The notes under the pieces are model-generated. The model worked only from the letters and a program-made list of their open reading frames with translations. It was not told the DNA's origin and made no database searches. Positions 47,057-54,303 of a stretch of DNA of 64,000 nt are shown here, one piece after another. The position numbers and the translations under genes were made by a program. How positions within the stretch are numbered: the stretch's first letter is position 1; every line of letters starts with the position of its first letter. Source of the DNA: Frigoribacterium sp. ACAM 257 (GTDB lineage: Bacteria; Actinomycetota; Actinomycetes; Actinomycetales; Microbacteriaceae); the NCBI RefSeq assembly GCF_007954365.1, contig NZ_VOLO01000003.1, positions 124,001 through 188,000 of the forward strand, in the 5' to 3' direction.

Positions 47057-47116
47057 CCGACGCGAAAGCGACAAAGCGACGCGGGACCCCGTGTCGTTTC
47101 GTCGCTCCCGCGTCGG
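47057..47116. repeat. 27-bp imperfect inverted repeat between rmuC and the exonuclease gene
   Basis: Arms 47057-47083 and 47090-47116 match at 22 of 27 positions; the mismatches are all transitions, so some pair as G-U in one strand's RNA and some in the other's. Loop of 6 nt. It resembles the other palindromes at 1894, 33551 and 57580 in size and setting. Confidence 0.6.
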
Positions 47117-47158
47117 TTCGGCGCCTTGAGCCCAGCCGGGCGGCAGGGTGAAAGACCG

Positions 47159-47791
47159 CTAGCGGAAGACGACGCGGCGACGCGGGGCCGGGGCGGCCGC
47201 GCCGTCCGCCTCGGGCGGCGCGGCGGGCGTGAGCCGCTTCATGCTGACGCGCGCGGTGTCGGCGAGCTGCCGCAGGTCGTCGGCCCCGTGGAACTGCGCC
47301 GCGTGGACGACGATGGCGGCGCAGGCCTCGGCGTCGGCCAGGGCGTCGTGGTGCGAGAAGCCGGTGAACCCCGCGGCGGCGGCGGCGAGCGGCAGCCGGT
47401 ACGAGTCGAGGGCGTAGGTCTTGCGGGCGACCTGGAGGCTGCAGAGGTACGCCCACGACGGGGGAGTGACCCCGGTCGCCGCGCACGCGCCCTTGATGAC
47501 GCCCATGTCGAAGCCGGCGTTGTGGGCGACGAAGACGTCGATGCCGGCGAAGTCGGCGATGAGGTCGAACTGCTCGTGCCACTCGAAGGCGTCGACGACG
47601 TCGTCGGCCCGGATGCCGTGGATGCGGGTGTTCCACTCGAGGAACGTGTCGTGCCCCGCGGGCGGCTTGATCAGCCAGCCGACCTTGTCGACGACGACGC
47701 CGTCGCGGACCTTGACGAGGCCGACGGAGCAGGCGGAGGCGCTGCTCGAGTTCGCGGTCTCGAAGTCGATCGCGGTGAAGTCGATGGGCAT
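47159..47791 (-). CDS. 3'-5' exonuclease, DEDDh (DnaQ-like)
   Basis: 210-residue nuclease. The four acidic residues and general base are visible: TAIDFETAN (D,E), FVAHNAGFDMGV (D) and the histidine-containing HHDALADAEACA. The fold covers residues 1-165; the remaining tail is Ala/Pro-rich and basic (APRRRVVFR). The role is probably proofreading or repair, or RNA/DNA trimming. Just upstream of ychF and divergent from it. Confidence 0.88.
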   Translation of the reverse strand: MPIDFTAIDFETANSSSASACSVGLVKVRDGVVVDKVGWLIKPPAGHDTFLEWNTRIHGIRADDVVDAFEWHEQFDLIADFAGIDVFVAHNAGFDMGVIKGACAATGVTPPSWAYLCSLQVARKTYALDSYRLPLAAAAAGFTGFSHHDALADAEACAAIVVHAAQFHGADDLRQLADTARVSMKRLTPAAPPEADGAAAPAPRRRVVFR

Positions 47792-47885
47792 CGCACCATG
47801 GTGTCACGGGCCTCGGACACTGCCGGGTCGACCCGCGCCTCCTGCGGTCGGGTGCACCCCGGAGGTGTGCCGGGCCGCGCGCCGG

Positions 47886-47891
47886 TACGAT
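47886..47891 (+). promoter_or_regulatory. -10 box of ychF, leaderless
   Basis: TACGAT ends 8 nt before the GTG at 47900. Confidence 0.5.
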
Positions 47892-47899
47892 GGCTGACC

Positions 47900-48973
47900 G
47901 TGGCTCTCACTATCGCGATCGTCGGACTGCCCAACGTCGGCAAGTCCACCCTGTTCAACGCCCTGACCAAGAATCAGGTGCTGGCGGCGAACTACCCGTT
48001 CGCGACCATCGAGCCGAACGTGGGCATCGTCAACCTGCCCGACCCGCGCCTCGACGTGCTCGCCGGCCTGTTCGGTTCGGAGAAGACCCTGCCGGCGCCG
48101 GTGTCGTTCGTCGACATCGCCGGCATCGTCAAGGGCGCGAGCGAGGGCGAGGGGCTCGGCAACAAGTTCCTCGCGAACATCCGCGAGGCCGACGCCATCG
48201 CCGAGGTCGTCCGCGGCTTCGTCGACCCCGACGTGGTGCACGTCGACGGCAAGGTCGACCCCGAGGGCGACATGGGCACGATCAACACCGAGCTGATCCT
48301 CGCCGACCTCGAGACCGTCGAGAAGGCGCTCGTGCGCTACGAGAAGGAACTCCGCCTCAAGCGCGTCGAGCCGCTCACGCACGAGACGGCCGTGGCCGCC
48401 AAGGAGGCGCTGCAGCGCGGCGAGGCCCTCTCGGCCTCCGGCATCGACCTCGAGCCCATCCGTGAGCTCGGGCTGCTCACCGCCAAGCCCTTCATCTACG
48501 TCTTCAACGTCGACGAGTCGATCCTCACCGACGACGCCAAGAAGGCCGAGCTGTCGGCCCTCGTCGCCCCGGCCGAGGCGGTCTTCCTCGACGCGAAGAT
48601 CGAGTCCGAGCTGATCGACCTCGACCCGGAGGACGCCGCCGAGCTGCTCTCGTCGACCGGCCAGGACGAGTCCGGCCTCGACCAGCTCGCCCGCATCGGC
48701 TTCGAGACCCTCGGCCTGCAGACCTACCTCACGGCAGGCCCGAAGGAGACCCGCGCCTGGACCATCGGCAGGGGCTGGAAGGCCCCCCAGGCCGCGGGCG
48801 TCATCCACACGGACTTCGAGAAGGGCTTCATCAAGGCCGAGGTCATCTCGTACGCCGACCTCGTCGAGACGGGCTCCATCGCGGAGGCGCGCTCGGCCGG
48901 CAAGGCCCGCATCGAGGGCAAGGAGTACGTCATGCAGGACGGCGACGTGGTGGAGTTCCGCTTCAACAACTAG
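47900..48973 (+). CDS. ychF: Redox-regulated ATPase YchF
   Basis: Obg-family P-loop protein that prefers ATP and binds ribosomes. The 357-residue product has G1 IVGLPNVGKST, switch I region NYPFATIEPNVG, G3 VDIAGIVKGAS, the noncanonical G4 (NVDE) and a C-terminal TGS domain ending VVEFRFNN. GTG at 47900 has a -10 box just upstream. The last 22 bases (48952-48973) are duplicated at 54304-54325 and are read here as attL; the gene itself is intact. Confidence 0.94.
   Translation: MALTIAIVGLPNVGKSTLFNALTKNQVLAANYPFATIEPNVGIVNLPDPRLDVLAGLFGSEKTLPAPVSFVDIAGIVKGASEGEGLGNKFLANIREADAIAEVVRGFVDPDVVHVDGKVDPEGDMGTINTELILADLETVEKALVRYEKELRLKRVEPLTHETAVAAKEALQRGEALSASGIDLEPIRELGLLTAKPFIYVFNVDESILTDDAKKAELSALVAPAEAVFLDAKIESELIDLDPEDAAELLSSTGQDESGLDQLARIGFETLGLQTYLTAGPKETRAWTIGRGWKAPQAAGVIHTDFEKGFIKAEVISYADLVETGSIAEARSAGKARIEGKEYVMQDGDVVEFRFNN
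48952..48973 (+). repeat. attL: 22-bp direct repeat in the 3' end of ychF
   Basis: GGAGTTCCGCTTCAACAACT plus AG, ending at the ychF stop. The copy at 54304-54325 differs at one base. This is the proposed left attachment site. Confidence 0.8.
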
Positions 48974-48994
48974 TCGGTCCCGCTCGCCCTGGAT

Positions 48995-49246
48995 CTACGC
49001 GGATCCGGCCCGACAGTTCGTCACAGATTCTTCAGCATCCCCAAAGACGTCGTCGACGAGCCCTTGGGCGGCCCGCCTGGTGCGGTCCTCCTCGCGCGGC
49101 CACAGGTGGGTGTACTCGTTCAGCTTGATCGACGGCGACGAGTGCGCGAGGGCCGTCTGAACCGTGGCGATCGAAAAGTTCGCAGCGATCAGCCCGGACG
49201 CGAAGTAGTGGCGCAGGTTGTGCAGGACGAGGCGTGCGCGCGACAC
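48995..49246 (-). pseudogene. Tyrosine integrase, C-terminal remnant
   Basis: About 83 residues match the C-terminal catalytic part of phage-type tyrosine recombinases: HNLRHYFASGL (His-x-x-Arg), LAHSSPSIKLNEYTHLWP (catalytic His and the nucleophile Tyr), then REEDRTR. The N-terminal two thirds, with the first catalytic Arg, are missing. The frame continues upstream into an unrelated sequence beyond 49246, where a deletion seems to have joined it to the tail-protein fragment. It cannot work as an integrase. Confidence 0.85.
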
Positions 49247-49398
49247 CGCCGCGGTACGCGCCTGCGGTGATGCGGTTCCAGCAGCCGGCGGCGCCGGTGG
49301 TCACCCGGGAGGGTGACAACTTCTACATCCAGGCGCCGACCGATCCGGTCGCGGTGGCTCAGGCCGTCTCGCGACGACAGCAGGGAAGGGGTATCTGA
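49243..49398 (+). pseudogene. Probable phage tail protein, C-terminal fragment
   Basis: An open frame of about 51 codons ending TGA at 49396-49398 contains VTREGDNFYIQAPTDP and AVAQAVSRRQQ. This pattern (a Gly/Asp beta-strand, then 'DP.AVA.AV.RR') resembles the C-termini of phage tape-measure or minor tail proteins. There is no start codon with a ribosome-binding site; the 5' end stops at the integrase remnant. Recognition is from pattern only. Confidence 0.45.
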
Positions 49399-49637
49399 TG
49401 GAGCTCGAGCCCGACCAAGACGCGACCCGGTTGCTGTGATTCGAGCATGCCGACGGCTCCACGGCGCTGCTGCCTGCGCATCACGAAGAGCTGATCGCGG
49501 TGCTCACTGTTGCGCTCGGCGCTGCTCGAGACGACAAGACCGCGGTGTTGCTCCTCTTGGGAGTCAAGGCCGACGCCGATCTCGATGTGAACTACGGACG
49601 CATGGTCATCGTGCAAGGGGTCGAAAAGCTCTTCTAA
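49398..49637 (+). pseudogene. Small phage-type gene broken by in-frame TGA
   Basis: ATG at 49398 overlaps the preceding stop (ATGA). The frame reads MELEPDQDATRLL, then TGA at 49437-49439, then continues open for 65 codons with a good-looking sequence (FEHADGSTALLPAHHEELIA... KADADLDVNYGRMV) to TAA at 49635-49637. Reading TGG for TGA would restore a 79-residue protein. It is therefore more likely a nonsense-inactivated gene than two short ones. Confidence 0.65.
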
Positions 49638-49774
49638 ATGCTGCTGCGCGCAGCGACGCCGTTCGAGGTCGTCCTCATCGGATCACGCCTGCCCGCACTC
49701 ACTAATGTAGCGAGAGCGCCGCTAGCGCAGGACTCTCTCCCAGGCAGCCGCGACGGTCGCTCACTGCTGGCAGT

Positions 49775-49814
49775 CCGAGGCCGCGCCTAGCCATCAGAGC
49801 AGAGGCGGCCTCGG
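49775..49814. repeat. 10-bp stem hairpin in the element
   Basis: CCGAGGCCGC (49775-49784) and GCGGCCTCGG (49805-49814) are exact complements 20 nt apart. It may be a terminator; the rest of 49638-49927 (290 bp) shows no gene. Confidence 0.5.
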
Positions 49815-49876
49815 CAGCCATGCTCGTACCCGTCGGGTGCCGTGGGGGAAGCCGTCCGCGAGCCGGTCCGCGCCGC

Positions 49877-50410
49877 TCACGCCACCCAACTCTGGGAGAC
49901 ACAGTTGCTTCCCGCTACGGTCGAGCCATGTCCCCCATCGAGCCCCTGCCCGACCTGCCGACCACGGCCGGCGACGCTGTCCAGTGGGTCGGGCAAAACG
50001 GAGGGTTCCGCTTTACCCGCAGCGACCCCGATGTGTGGGTGGTCCACCGTCGAGGTGACCAGACCTGGGTCGGTCGGCTCGAGCGACACGGTGGCCTCTA
50101 CGACTTTTCCACCACTGGCGGGAAGCCCGGCACGATCGCCATCAGCGCTATTGGCATGCATTTGACCGAGGTCGTAACTGACCTGCTCTGAGACGCTCAC
50201 GACCGCGATCGCGTCGGCCGCCACCATGCAGGGCAGCGTCTCGTCGGCGATGAACAGGGCCACGACGTCACCGGCCTGATGCACGATGACGCGCACGACA
50301 TCGTCGACGAGGTCGCCGTCGCCGTCGCCGTCGCGGTCCGGGACCGTGATCGTCTTCCCGATCATGTCGCCGGACAGCAGCCCGGCGTACGTCTCACGGC
50401 GGTCGGCCAT
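49877..50410 (-). CDS. Hypothetical phage-type protein, C-terminal end uncertain
   Basis: The first ~75 residues from ATG at 50410 look like a real small protein: MADRRETYAGLLSGDMIGK, TITVPD, an Asp/Gly repeat, VVRVIVHQAGDVVALFIADE and ending AADAIAVVSVS. After that the frame runs antisense to the 49928 gene and becomes low quality. A stop codon was probably lost. The Asp/Gly run (DRDGDGDGDLVDD) comes from an imperfect GTCGCC repeat near 50310. No function recognised. Confidence 0.45.
   Translation of the reverse strand: MADRRETYAGLLSGDMIGKTITVPDRDGDGDGDLVDDVVRVIVHQAGDVVALFIADETLPCMVAADAIAVVSVSEQVSYDLGQMHANSADGDRAGLPASGGKVVEATVSLEPTDPGLVTSTVDHPHIGVAAGKAEPSVLPDPLDSVAGRGRQVGQGLDGGHGSTVAGSNCVSQSWVA
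49916..49921 (+). promoter_or_regulatory. -10 box of the 49928 gene, leaderless
   Basis: TACGGT ends 6 nt before the ATG at 49928. Confidence 0.45.
49928..50191 (+). CDS. Hypothetical protein, 87 residues
   Basis: Begins MSPIEPLPDLPTTAGDAVQW and reads smoothly to VVTDLL. Composition is Trp/Gly-rich with alternating hydrophobic residues (VWVVHRRGDQTWVGRLE), suggesting a small beta-rich domain. No family recognised. The start is an ATG with a -10 box just before. On the opposite strand a longer ORF (49877-50410) overlaps it; which one extends here is uncertain, but the promoter and internal consistency favour this one. Confidence 0.55.
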   Translation: MSPIEPLPDLPTTAGDAVQWVGQNGGFRFTRSDPDVWVVHRRGDQTWVGRLERHGGLYDFSTTGGKPGTIAISAIGMHLTEVVTDLL

Positions 50411-50424
50411 CACGCACGCCCCGC

Positions 50425-50430
50425 TACGCT
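50425..50430 (+). promoter_or_regulatory. -10 box of the 50438 gene, leaderless
   Basis: TACGCT ends 7 nt before the ATG at 50438 and overlaps the beginning of the minus-strand gene. Confidence 0.45.
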
Positions 50431-50437
50431 CAGGCCC

Positions 50438-50794
50438 ATGATCAGTGAGCAAGGGGCGATCCTGATCGCCACGGTGTACCCGATCGGCCTGCTGCTGTTG
50501 CTCGTCGAGGGGGTAGAGGCTTTCGAAGCCTTCATCCACCTGTTCGGCCAGCGGCTGCGTTCGCTGGGCTTCTTCGTCTCAGTCGCCGAAATCACCGCGG
50601 TGACCATGTCAATCGCTTTCTGCGTGTACTCGGTGAGCTCTGGAACCGCGCTGGACGGCTTCCAGGCCGTCGTGGTCTCCGTGTCAGGAGGGCTGCTGAT
50701 GTTCTTGTTCGCCCTGGCAGCTGGATCGTTGCTGGGCAGAGGTGGCATTTCGATTGACCGCTTGCGGTCCTCGAAGAAATCGGACGATGAATAG
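50438..50794 (+). CDS. Hypothetical membrane protein, 118 residues
   Basis: Three predicted membrane helices (near residues 6-24, 42-64 and 74-96; e.g. GAILIATVYPIGLLLLLVEG, GLLMFLFALAAGSLLG), a short basic/acidic tail ending SSKKSDDE. No family recognised. Size and topology are seen in phage holin-like or accessory proteins, but nothing specific supports that. Confidence 0.55.
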   Translation: MISEQGAILIATVYPIGLLLLLVEGVEAFEAFIHLFGQRLRSLGFFVSVAEITAVTMSIAFCVYSVSSGTALDGFQAVVVSVSGGLLMFLFALAAGSLLGRGGISIDRLRSSKKSDDE

Positions 50795-50926
50795 GTCGTG
50801 AGCATGCTGATTGAGCTCTCCTCGGGCACGCGGCACGAAGCTCGCGAATCGTGAGGCCGCGCGGTCGTCCCAACGTCTCTTGAGTATGCATCGCCTAGTC
50901 ACCATGTGCGATCGTCTGGCCTGCTC

Positions 50927-50932
50927 TATCGT
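50927..50932 (+). promoter_or_regulatory. -10 box of the 50939 gene, leaderless
   Basis: TATCGT ends 6 nt before the ATG at 50939. Confidence 0.45.
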
Positions 50933-50938
50933 TTCTGC

Positions 50939-51175
50939 ATGACTAAGCCGCGTGACCATCACGACCACGAAAGCCACGCGTACGGACGGGCCCACGCCAT
51001 CCGCGATCGTGGCGAGACCCAGTGGCGGGTTTCGTTTGCCGGCGGTTACAAGGGCACCGTGCACGAGGTTGGGGGACTGTTCCATGCGACCTATCTCGGT
51101 CACGTCGGCGAGGCCGACCTCGGTGGCTACCCGTCACTCGACGACGCAATCGACGCGCTTATGGACGAGGACTAG
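50939..51175 (+). CDS. Hypothetical protein, 78 residues
   Basis: Starts MTKPRDHHDHESHAYGRAHA with a His-rich segment, then a small domain with WRVSFAGGYKGTVHEVGG and GGYPSLDDAIDALMDED. The acidic ending and 'SLDDAIDAL' helix resemble small phage or plasmid proteins. No function recognised. Its TAG is shared with the stop of the converging 51172 gene. Confidence 0.55.
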   Translation: MTKPRDHHDHESHAYGRAHAIRDRGETQWRVSFAGGYKGTVHEVGGLFHATYLGHVGEADLGGYPSLDDAIDALMDED

Positions 51176-51360
51176 TCCAGGGGCTCCGGGGCGCAGCGGC
51201 TGATGAGGTCGCGGATCTCGGGCTCGTGCTGCAGCATCCAGGCGACGGCGCTGTTCAAGGTCGCAAACTTCCGCAGCCAGGGCCTGCGGTTCTCTTGGTC
51301 CCTGCAGTACGCGTAGCAGTGGTAACTGGGCCCGTTGCGCGTGACCGTGAGATGACCCAC
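51172..51360 (-). CDS. Hypothetical protein, 62 residues
   Basis: GTG at 51360 gives MGHLTVTRNGPSYHCYAYC, followed by RPWLRKFATLNSAVAWMLQHEPEIRDLISRC. The sequence has a sensible hydrophobic pattern for a small alpha/beta protein with three Cys. It converges on the preceding gene through a shared CTAG. No function recognised. Confidence 0.45.
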   Translation of the reverse strand: MGHLTVTRNGPSYHCYAYCRDQENRRPWLRKFATLNSAVAWMLQHEPEIRDLISRCAPEPLD

Positions 51361-51774
51361 CCGAGGGGCGGCCCTGGCTTGACTTGGACTACCCAGAACC
51401 CGTTCGCGCCCGGGGCCGGCGGGTGCGCGTGTGGGTGCGTCGGGGACGGCTTCCCCCGTGCTCGTCTGGCTGCGTCTCCTGGCTCGGAGACCTTCACGGG
51501 CGGACGCTACGGCCAGCGACCGACAACGGAATACGCGCCCTTGGCGAATCTAGTTGACCGTCTGCAATGGCTGCGGTCGTTGCGGGCCCTCGGGTGAACA
51601 CTGGTGGTGGGGACGCAGCACGAGTTGCGATCGCGCCGCCTCGAGGCTGTAGCTGTGAAAACAGCAGGTTGGTCGGGCGCCCGAGTCTCTTCTCTGCCGA
51701 GGCCGCGGCGACGCTCGTAGTGACCCTCGCCTGAGACGCGTCGCGTTCTGCCGTCGCTGTAGGGTTAGCTGATC
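51361..51774. other. Non-coding stretch in the element
   Basis: 414 bp with no convincing gene. A + strand frame ends RPTTEYAPLANLVDRLQWLR before a TGA near 51595 and a minus-strand frame contains NGFWVVQVKPGPPLGW; both look like short remnants of decayed genes, too weak to annotate. A -10-like TAGGGT lies at 51760-51765, 9 nt before the next gene. Confidence 0.4.
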
Positions 51775-52224
51775 ATGAGCAGGCAGGGGAAGCAGCGTGC
51801 GTTGCAGACGCGCAGGGCAGCCCGTAAGGACCCTCCGGCCGTTTCCCCGGCACAGGAACCGTGGCCCATCCCTGCTGAGGAGGACTGGGACCACTCGTCG
51901 GGCAGTTTCGCCTACCACGTGAGTGCAACGGTGCGGATCGTTGAGCGAATCGGTCGCCTGGACGGCCGTCTGGTCTTTTACGCGATCATGCTGGAGTGCG
52001 TGTCGGCTGGCGGCGAATGGACGAACGTCTGGCGCATCGATTGCAAGCATGACTCTGTTCACCGACACACGTTCGCCGACGGCATGAAGAGTCGCGAGGT
52101 CATCAGGCCGATTTCGGGCCAAGACGATGTAGAAAGTACCTATGAGGCGTCGCTCCAAGAGGTCGAAGAGCGATGGCCAGAGATCGAGAGAGGTTGGCGT
52201 GATGGACGTCCGTACCGAGCGTGA
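51775..52224 (+). CDS. Hypothetical protein, 149 residues
   Basis: Begins with a basic, Arg/Ala-rich tail (MSRQGKQRALQTRRAARKD), then a folded part with DDWDHSS-like EEDWDHSSGSFAYHVSATVR, RLVFYAIMLECVS, EWTNVWRIDCKHDSVHRHTF and a C-terminal helix (SLQEVEERWPEIERGW). No recognised family. The next gene starts 23 bp before its end, so the two are likely translated together. TAGGGT 9 nt before the ATG may be its -10 box. Confidence 0.6.
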   Translation: MSRQGKQRALQTRRAARKDPPAVSPAQEPWPIPAEEDWDHSSGSFAYHVSATVRIVERIGRLDGRLVFYAIMLECVSAGGEWTNVWRIDCKHDSVHRHTFADGMKSREVIRPISGQDDVESTYEASLQEVEERWPEIERGWRDGRPYRA

Positions 52225-52633
52225 GCAGCGGGATCTATTTGCGGGAACGGTCCTCCGGGCCGTGGCACAGGGGGCGGGTCCTCTTCTGCGCGTCACGGCT
52301 GATGATGGAACGCGGCCGGTTGTCGTGGCGTTTGACCACGAGCTGGTGTCCGATGTTCTTAACCGGGTCAGCTGGTCGGGCGGGTACGCGAACCTGTTCG
52401 TGATCGCCGGCGAAGGAAAGATGATCCGCGCATCCGTCGTGCCTCCAAGTGCGTCTCTTGACGAGGGAGCGGCTGAGTCTCTGGGCCTTGGAGCCGTGCA
52501 CGACGACTCGACGATCGGAATGCTCATGGCGAACGTCTCGACTGCTCGAGACGGCCTGACCGTCCAGGTGCGCCTACCTCGTAATGCAGCCGATCTGAGC
52601 AGCATCAGCGCTCCTGAGCCCGTCCCTGCTTGA
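52202..52633 (+). CDS. Hypothetical protein, 143 residues
   Basis: ATG at 52202 inside the previous gene has GAGAGAGG nearby and gives MDVRTEREQRDLFAGTVLRA. The sequence is a soluble alpha/beta protein: LLRVTADDGTRPVVVAFDHE, NLFVIAGEGKMIRASVVPP, DGLTVQVRLPR. No function recognised. An overlapping pair with a shared terminator suggests that the two proteins act together. Confidence 0.6.
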   Translation: MDVRTEREQRDLFAGTVLRAVAQGAGPLLRVTADDGTRPVVVAFDHELVSDVLNRVSWSGGYANLFVIAGEGKMIRASVVPPSASLDEGAAESLGLGAVHDDSTIGMLMANVSTARDGLTVQVRLPRNAADLSSISAPEPVPA

Positions 52634-52636
52634 CGC

Positions 52637-52679
52637 GCAAGAAGCCCCGCTCCTCTCCTCGAGGGGCGGGGCTTCTTGC
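52637..52679. terminator. Terminator after the 51775-52633 gene pair
   Basis: GCAAGAAGCCCCGCTCCTC (52637-52655) pairs with GAGGGGCGGGGCTTCTTGC (52661-52679), with a single wobble pair. It probably also terminates the converging minus-strand gene. Confidence 0.8.
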
Positions 52680-52687
52680 CGGTTGCG

Positions 52688-52915
52688 CTACTTGCCGAGG
52701 GACAGCATGGCCGGCTGCTCTCCGCCGGCGACCGCGCGGTAGAATCGAGACAGCGCCTCGATCGCAGAGGCGCTGTGCTTGCCGTCGACAAGCCGCTTCA
52801 GTGCAGTGAGAATGCTCAGTTTGGCGTCGAGCTTGGCCTGGTCCAATTCTTCTTTCGACGCCAGGAGGGCGCCCTTTGTTGTCGGTGGTGCAACGGCAGT
52901 GGGCTCCTCCGACAA
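52688..52915 (-). CDS. Small hypothetical protein (start uncertain)
   Basis: About 75 residues from a TTG at 52915: PTAVAPPTTKGALLASKEEL, then a helical KLDAKLSILTALKRLVDGKH and ASAIEALSRFYRAVAGGEQP, ending LSLGK. The sequence looks like a small amphipathic helical protein. The open frame continues upstream to 53488 but opposite the 52964 gene, with poor sequence, so I place the start late. No ribosome-binding site supports it. Confidence 0.4.
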   Translation of the reverse strand: MSEEPTAVAPPTTKGALLASKEELDQAKLDAKLSILTALKRLVDGKHSASAIEALSRFYRAVAGGEQPAMLSLGK

Positions 52916-52963
52916 CGGTGCCCGCTGCTTCCGGTCACATCGGCGCCGAGGCAGACTCGGTGT

Positions 52964-53431
52964 GTGCCTATCGAGACCCCCGAAGACAAACCCGATGAGA
53001 CGCCGGAGCGGCGCAAGCTCACTCAGGAGCAGAAGGCGTCTCTGTTTGAGACACCCGTGTGGGACCGCCTTCAGGACGCAATTACCGCCGGAGTCTTCAG
53101 CGGCGTGCTTGATCGATACCCGGGACCAGGTCGTGGCATTGTGCCCGAGCCTCCACCCCTGCCTGTCGTGGCGTACAACGATTCTCCTGACCGGACCGCC
53201 CGTGCTACGCAGGAACTGGCAGGGCGTGCAGCGGACACGAATGAGCTCACAAAGCAACTTGCGGCCGCCATGGTGGAGAGCCTGGCTCTGTCGAAGCAGG
53301 CCCGTGAGGACGGACGAGTGTCCGCAGAGTCGTCCCGGCGCTACGCCGTTCAGTCGTTGGTGATCGGCTACACGTCCGGAGTACTTGCGTTCGCGTCTGC
53401 CGTGATCGCCCTCATCGCATTCCTCCGCTAG
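52964..53431 (+). CDS. Hypothetical membrane-anchored protein, 155 residues
   Basis: GTG at 52964 starts a soluble, charged N-terminal part (PIETPEDKPDETPERRKLTQ), a Pro-rich middle (DRYPGPGRGIVPEPPPLPVV), a helical segment (ELTKQLAAAMVESLALSKQAR) and a C-terminal membrane helix (VIGYTSGVLAFASAVIALIA) with a single Arg after it. The tail-anchored design fits a phage- or plasmid-encoded membrane protein; function unknown. CAGACT 6 nt upstream may be a leaderless -10. Confidence 0.55.
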   Translation: MPIETPEDKPDETPERRKLTQEQKASLFETPVWDRLQDAITAGVFSGVLDRYPGPGRGIVPEPPPLPVVAYNDSPDRTARATQELAGRAADTNELTKQLAAAMVESLALSKQAREDGRVSAESSRRYAVQSLVIGYTSGVLAFASAVIALIAFLR

Positions 53432-53468
53432 ACACCCGTCCCGTGCCTCATGGTGCAGGACGGGTGTT

Positions 53469-53939
53469 GTGGGCGACGATGGCGGCACGACGCGCCGTCA
53501 GTACCGTTCGCACGGTTCCAGTCGCGGTAGCGAGCTCTCAGCGCTCGAGCGAGAGATGAAGACTTGGCTGCGCCTCGGCCTTGTCCGCGGCGACAACCCG
53601 CCAGGCACGTTCCGACGCTGGCAGGACTTCTACGGCGACTGGTCCGAGTGGTCGCCGCGCGAGGAGGCCGACTTCGTACGCTGGTGCCTGATAGAGGACG
53701 GGACATCCTACGACGCCGCCGGCGCCGAGATGCGCGAGATGGTCGACGTCACGCCGCCGCCGGCCCGTCGGGATCCGGCTCCGTGGGTCGCGGCCTTCGC
53801 TTCCTCGGCTTCAGGGGCTGCTTCGGGCCCCGCTGCCATCGCTCCACGGCCTCGCGACGCGGATCCGGCGTTCCATTCATCCACGTGTCGACCAACGCTG
53901 GCCGGACTCTCCATGTTCCGTACTTCACGCGCTGCGTAG
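53469..53939 (+). CDS. Hypothetical protein, 156 residues (C-terminus doubtful)
   Basis: The first ~100 residues are plausible (LEREMKTWLRLGLVRGDNPP, FRRWQDFYGDWSEWSPREEA, DFVRWCLIEDGTSYDAAGAE). The last ~55 run antisense to the HTH pseudogene, are Ala/Ser/Pro-rich and probably arose by loss of the original stop. Some Trp/Arg-rich helices suggest a nucleic-acid-related or structural protein; no family is recognised. Confidence 0.45.
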   Translation: MGDDGGTTRRQYRSHGSSRGSELSALEREMKTWLRLGLVRGDNPPGTFRRWQDFYGDWSEWSPREEADFVRWCLIEDGTSYDAAGAEMREMVDVTPPPARRDPAPWVAAFASSASGAASGPAAIAPRPRDADPAFHSSTCRPTLAGLSMFRTSRAA

Positions 53940-54165
53940 CGAACAACTCGCCGGTCTGACAGGCCTTCCGCACGGTGTCCTCGGGGAGGCCGACCCGGGC
54001 CGCTGCTTCGCGCGTGGAGAGCCAGGCCGAGTCCTCGGCGGGAGCCCGTGTCGCCGCGGCCGTCAGGGCGTTGAGTTAGAGCGCGACCTGCTCCTCGAGC
54101 TGGTGGGCAATCTCGTCGCGGATGTACGCCTCGAGGGCGGCGGCCAGGTCGGTGCTCGTCGTCAT
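53749..54165 (-). pseudogene. HTH/excisionase-like protein broken by in-frame TAA
   Basis: ATG at 54165 starts MTTSTDLAAALEAYIRDEIA, a good N-terminal helix, then TAA occurs at 54076-54078 after residue 29. The frame then continues open for 109 codons with a helix-turn-helix pattern (WLSTREAAARVGLPEDTVRK, ACQTGELFATQRVKYGTWRV) and a basic Pro-rich tail (KQPLKPRKRRPRP), typical of MerR-like/Xis DNA-binding proteins. Two short ORFs are less likely than one gene with a nonsense mutation. Lies just left of attR. Confidence 0.65.
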
Positions 54166-54303
54166 GCAACTACCGTGCCAACGTTCGTCAGCCGTTCGTC
54201 ACGACACCCGTCTTATGGCACAGACGACCATCGACGGAGACGCGCGCTCGCCCCGGAATCTCGGGCCTACCGTCGGTCACCATCGACAAGACAACAGCCC
54301 CGC

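Noticed and set aside
49820-50191. Start of the 49928 gene extended to 49820
   Set aside because: The additional N-terminal residues are Arg/Pro-rich and precede the good promoter; the start at 49928 fits better.
51550-52791. 413-codon minus-strand frame opposite the 51775 and 52202 genes
   Set aside because: Composition is Arg/Ser/Pro-biased as in antisense shadows, and the plus-strand pair has coupled starts and a terminator.
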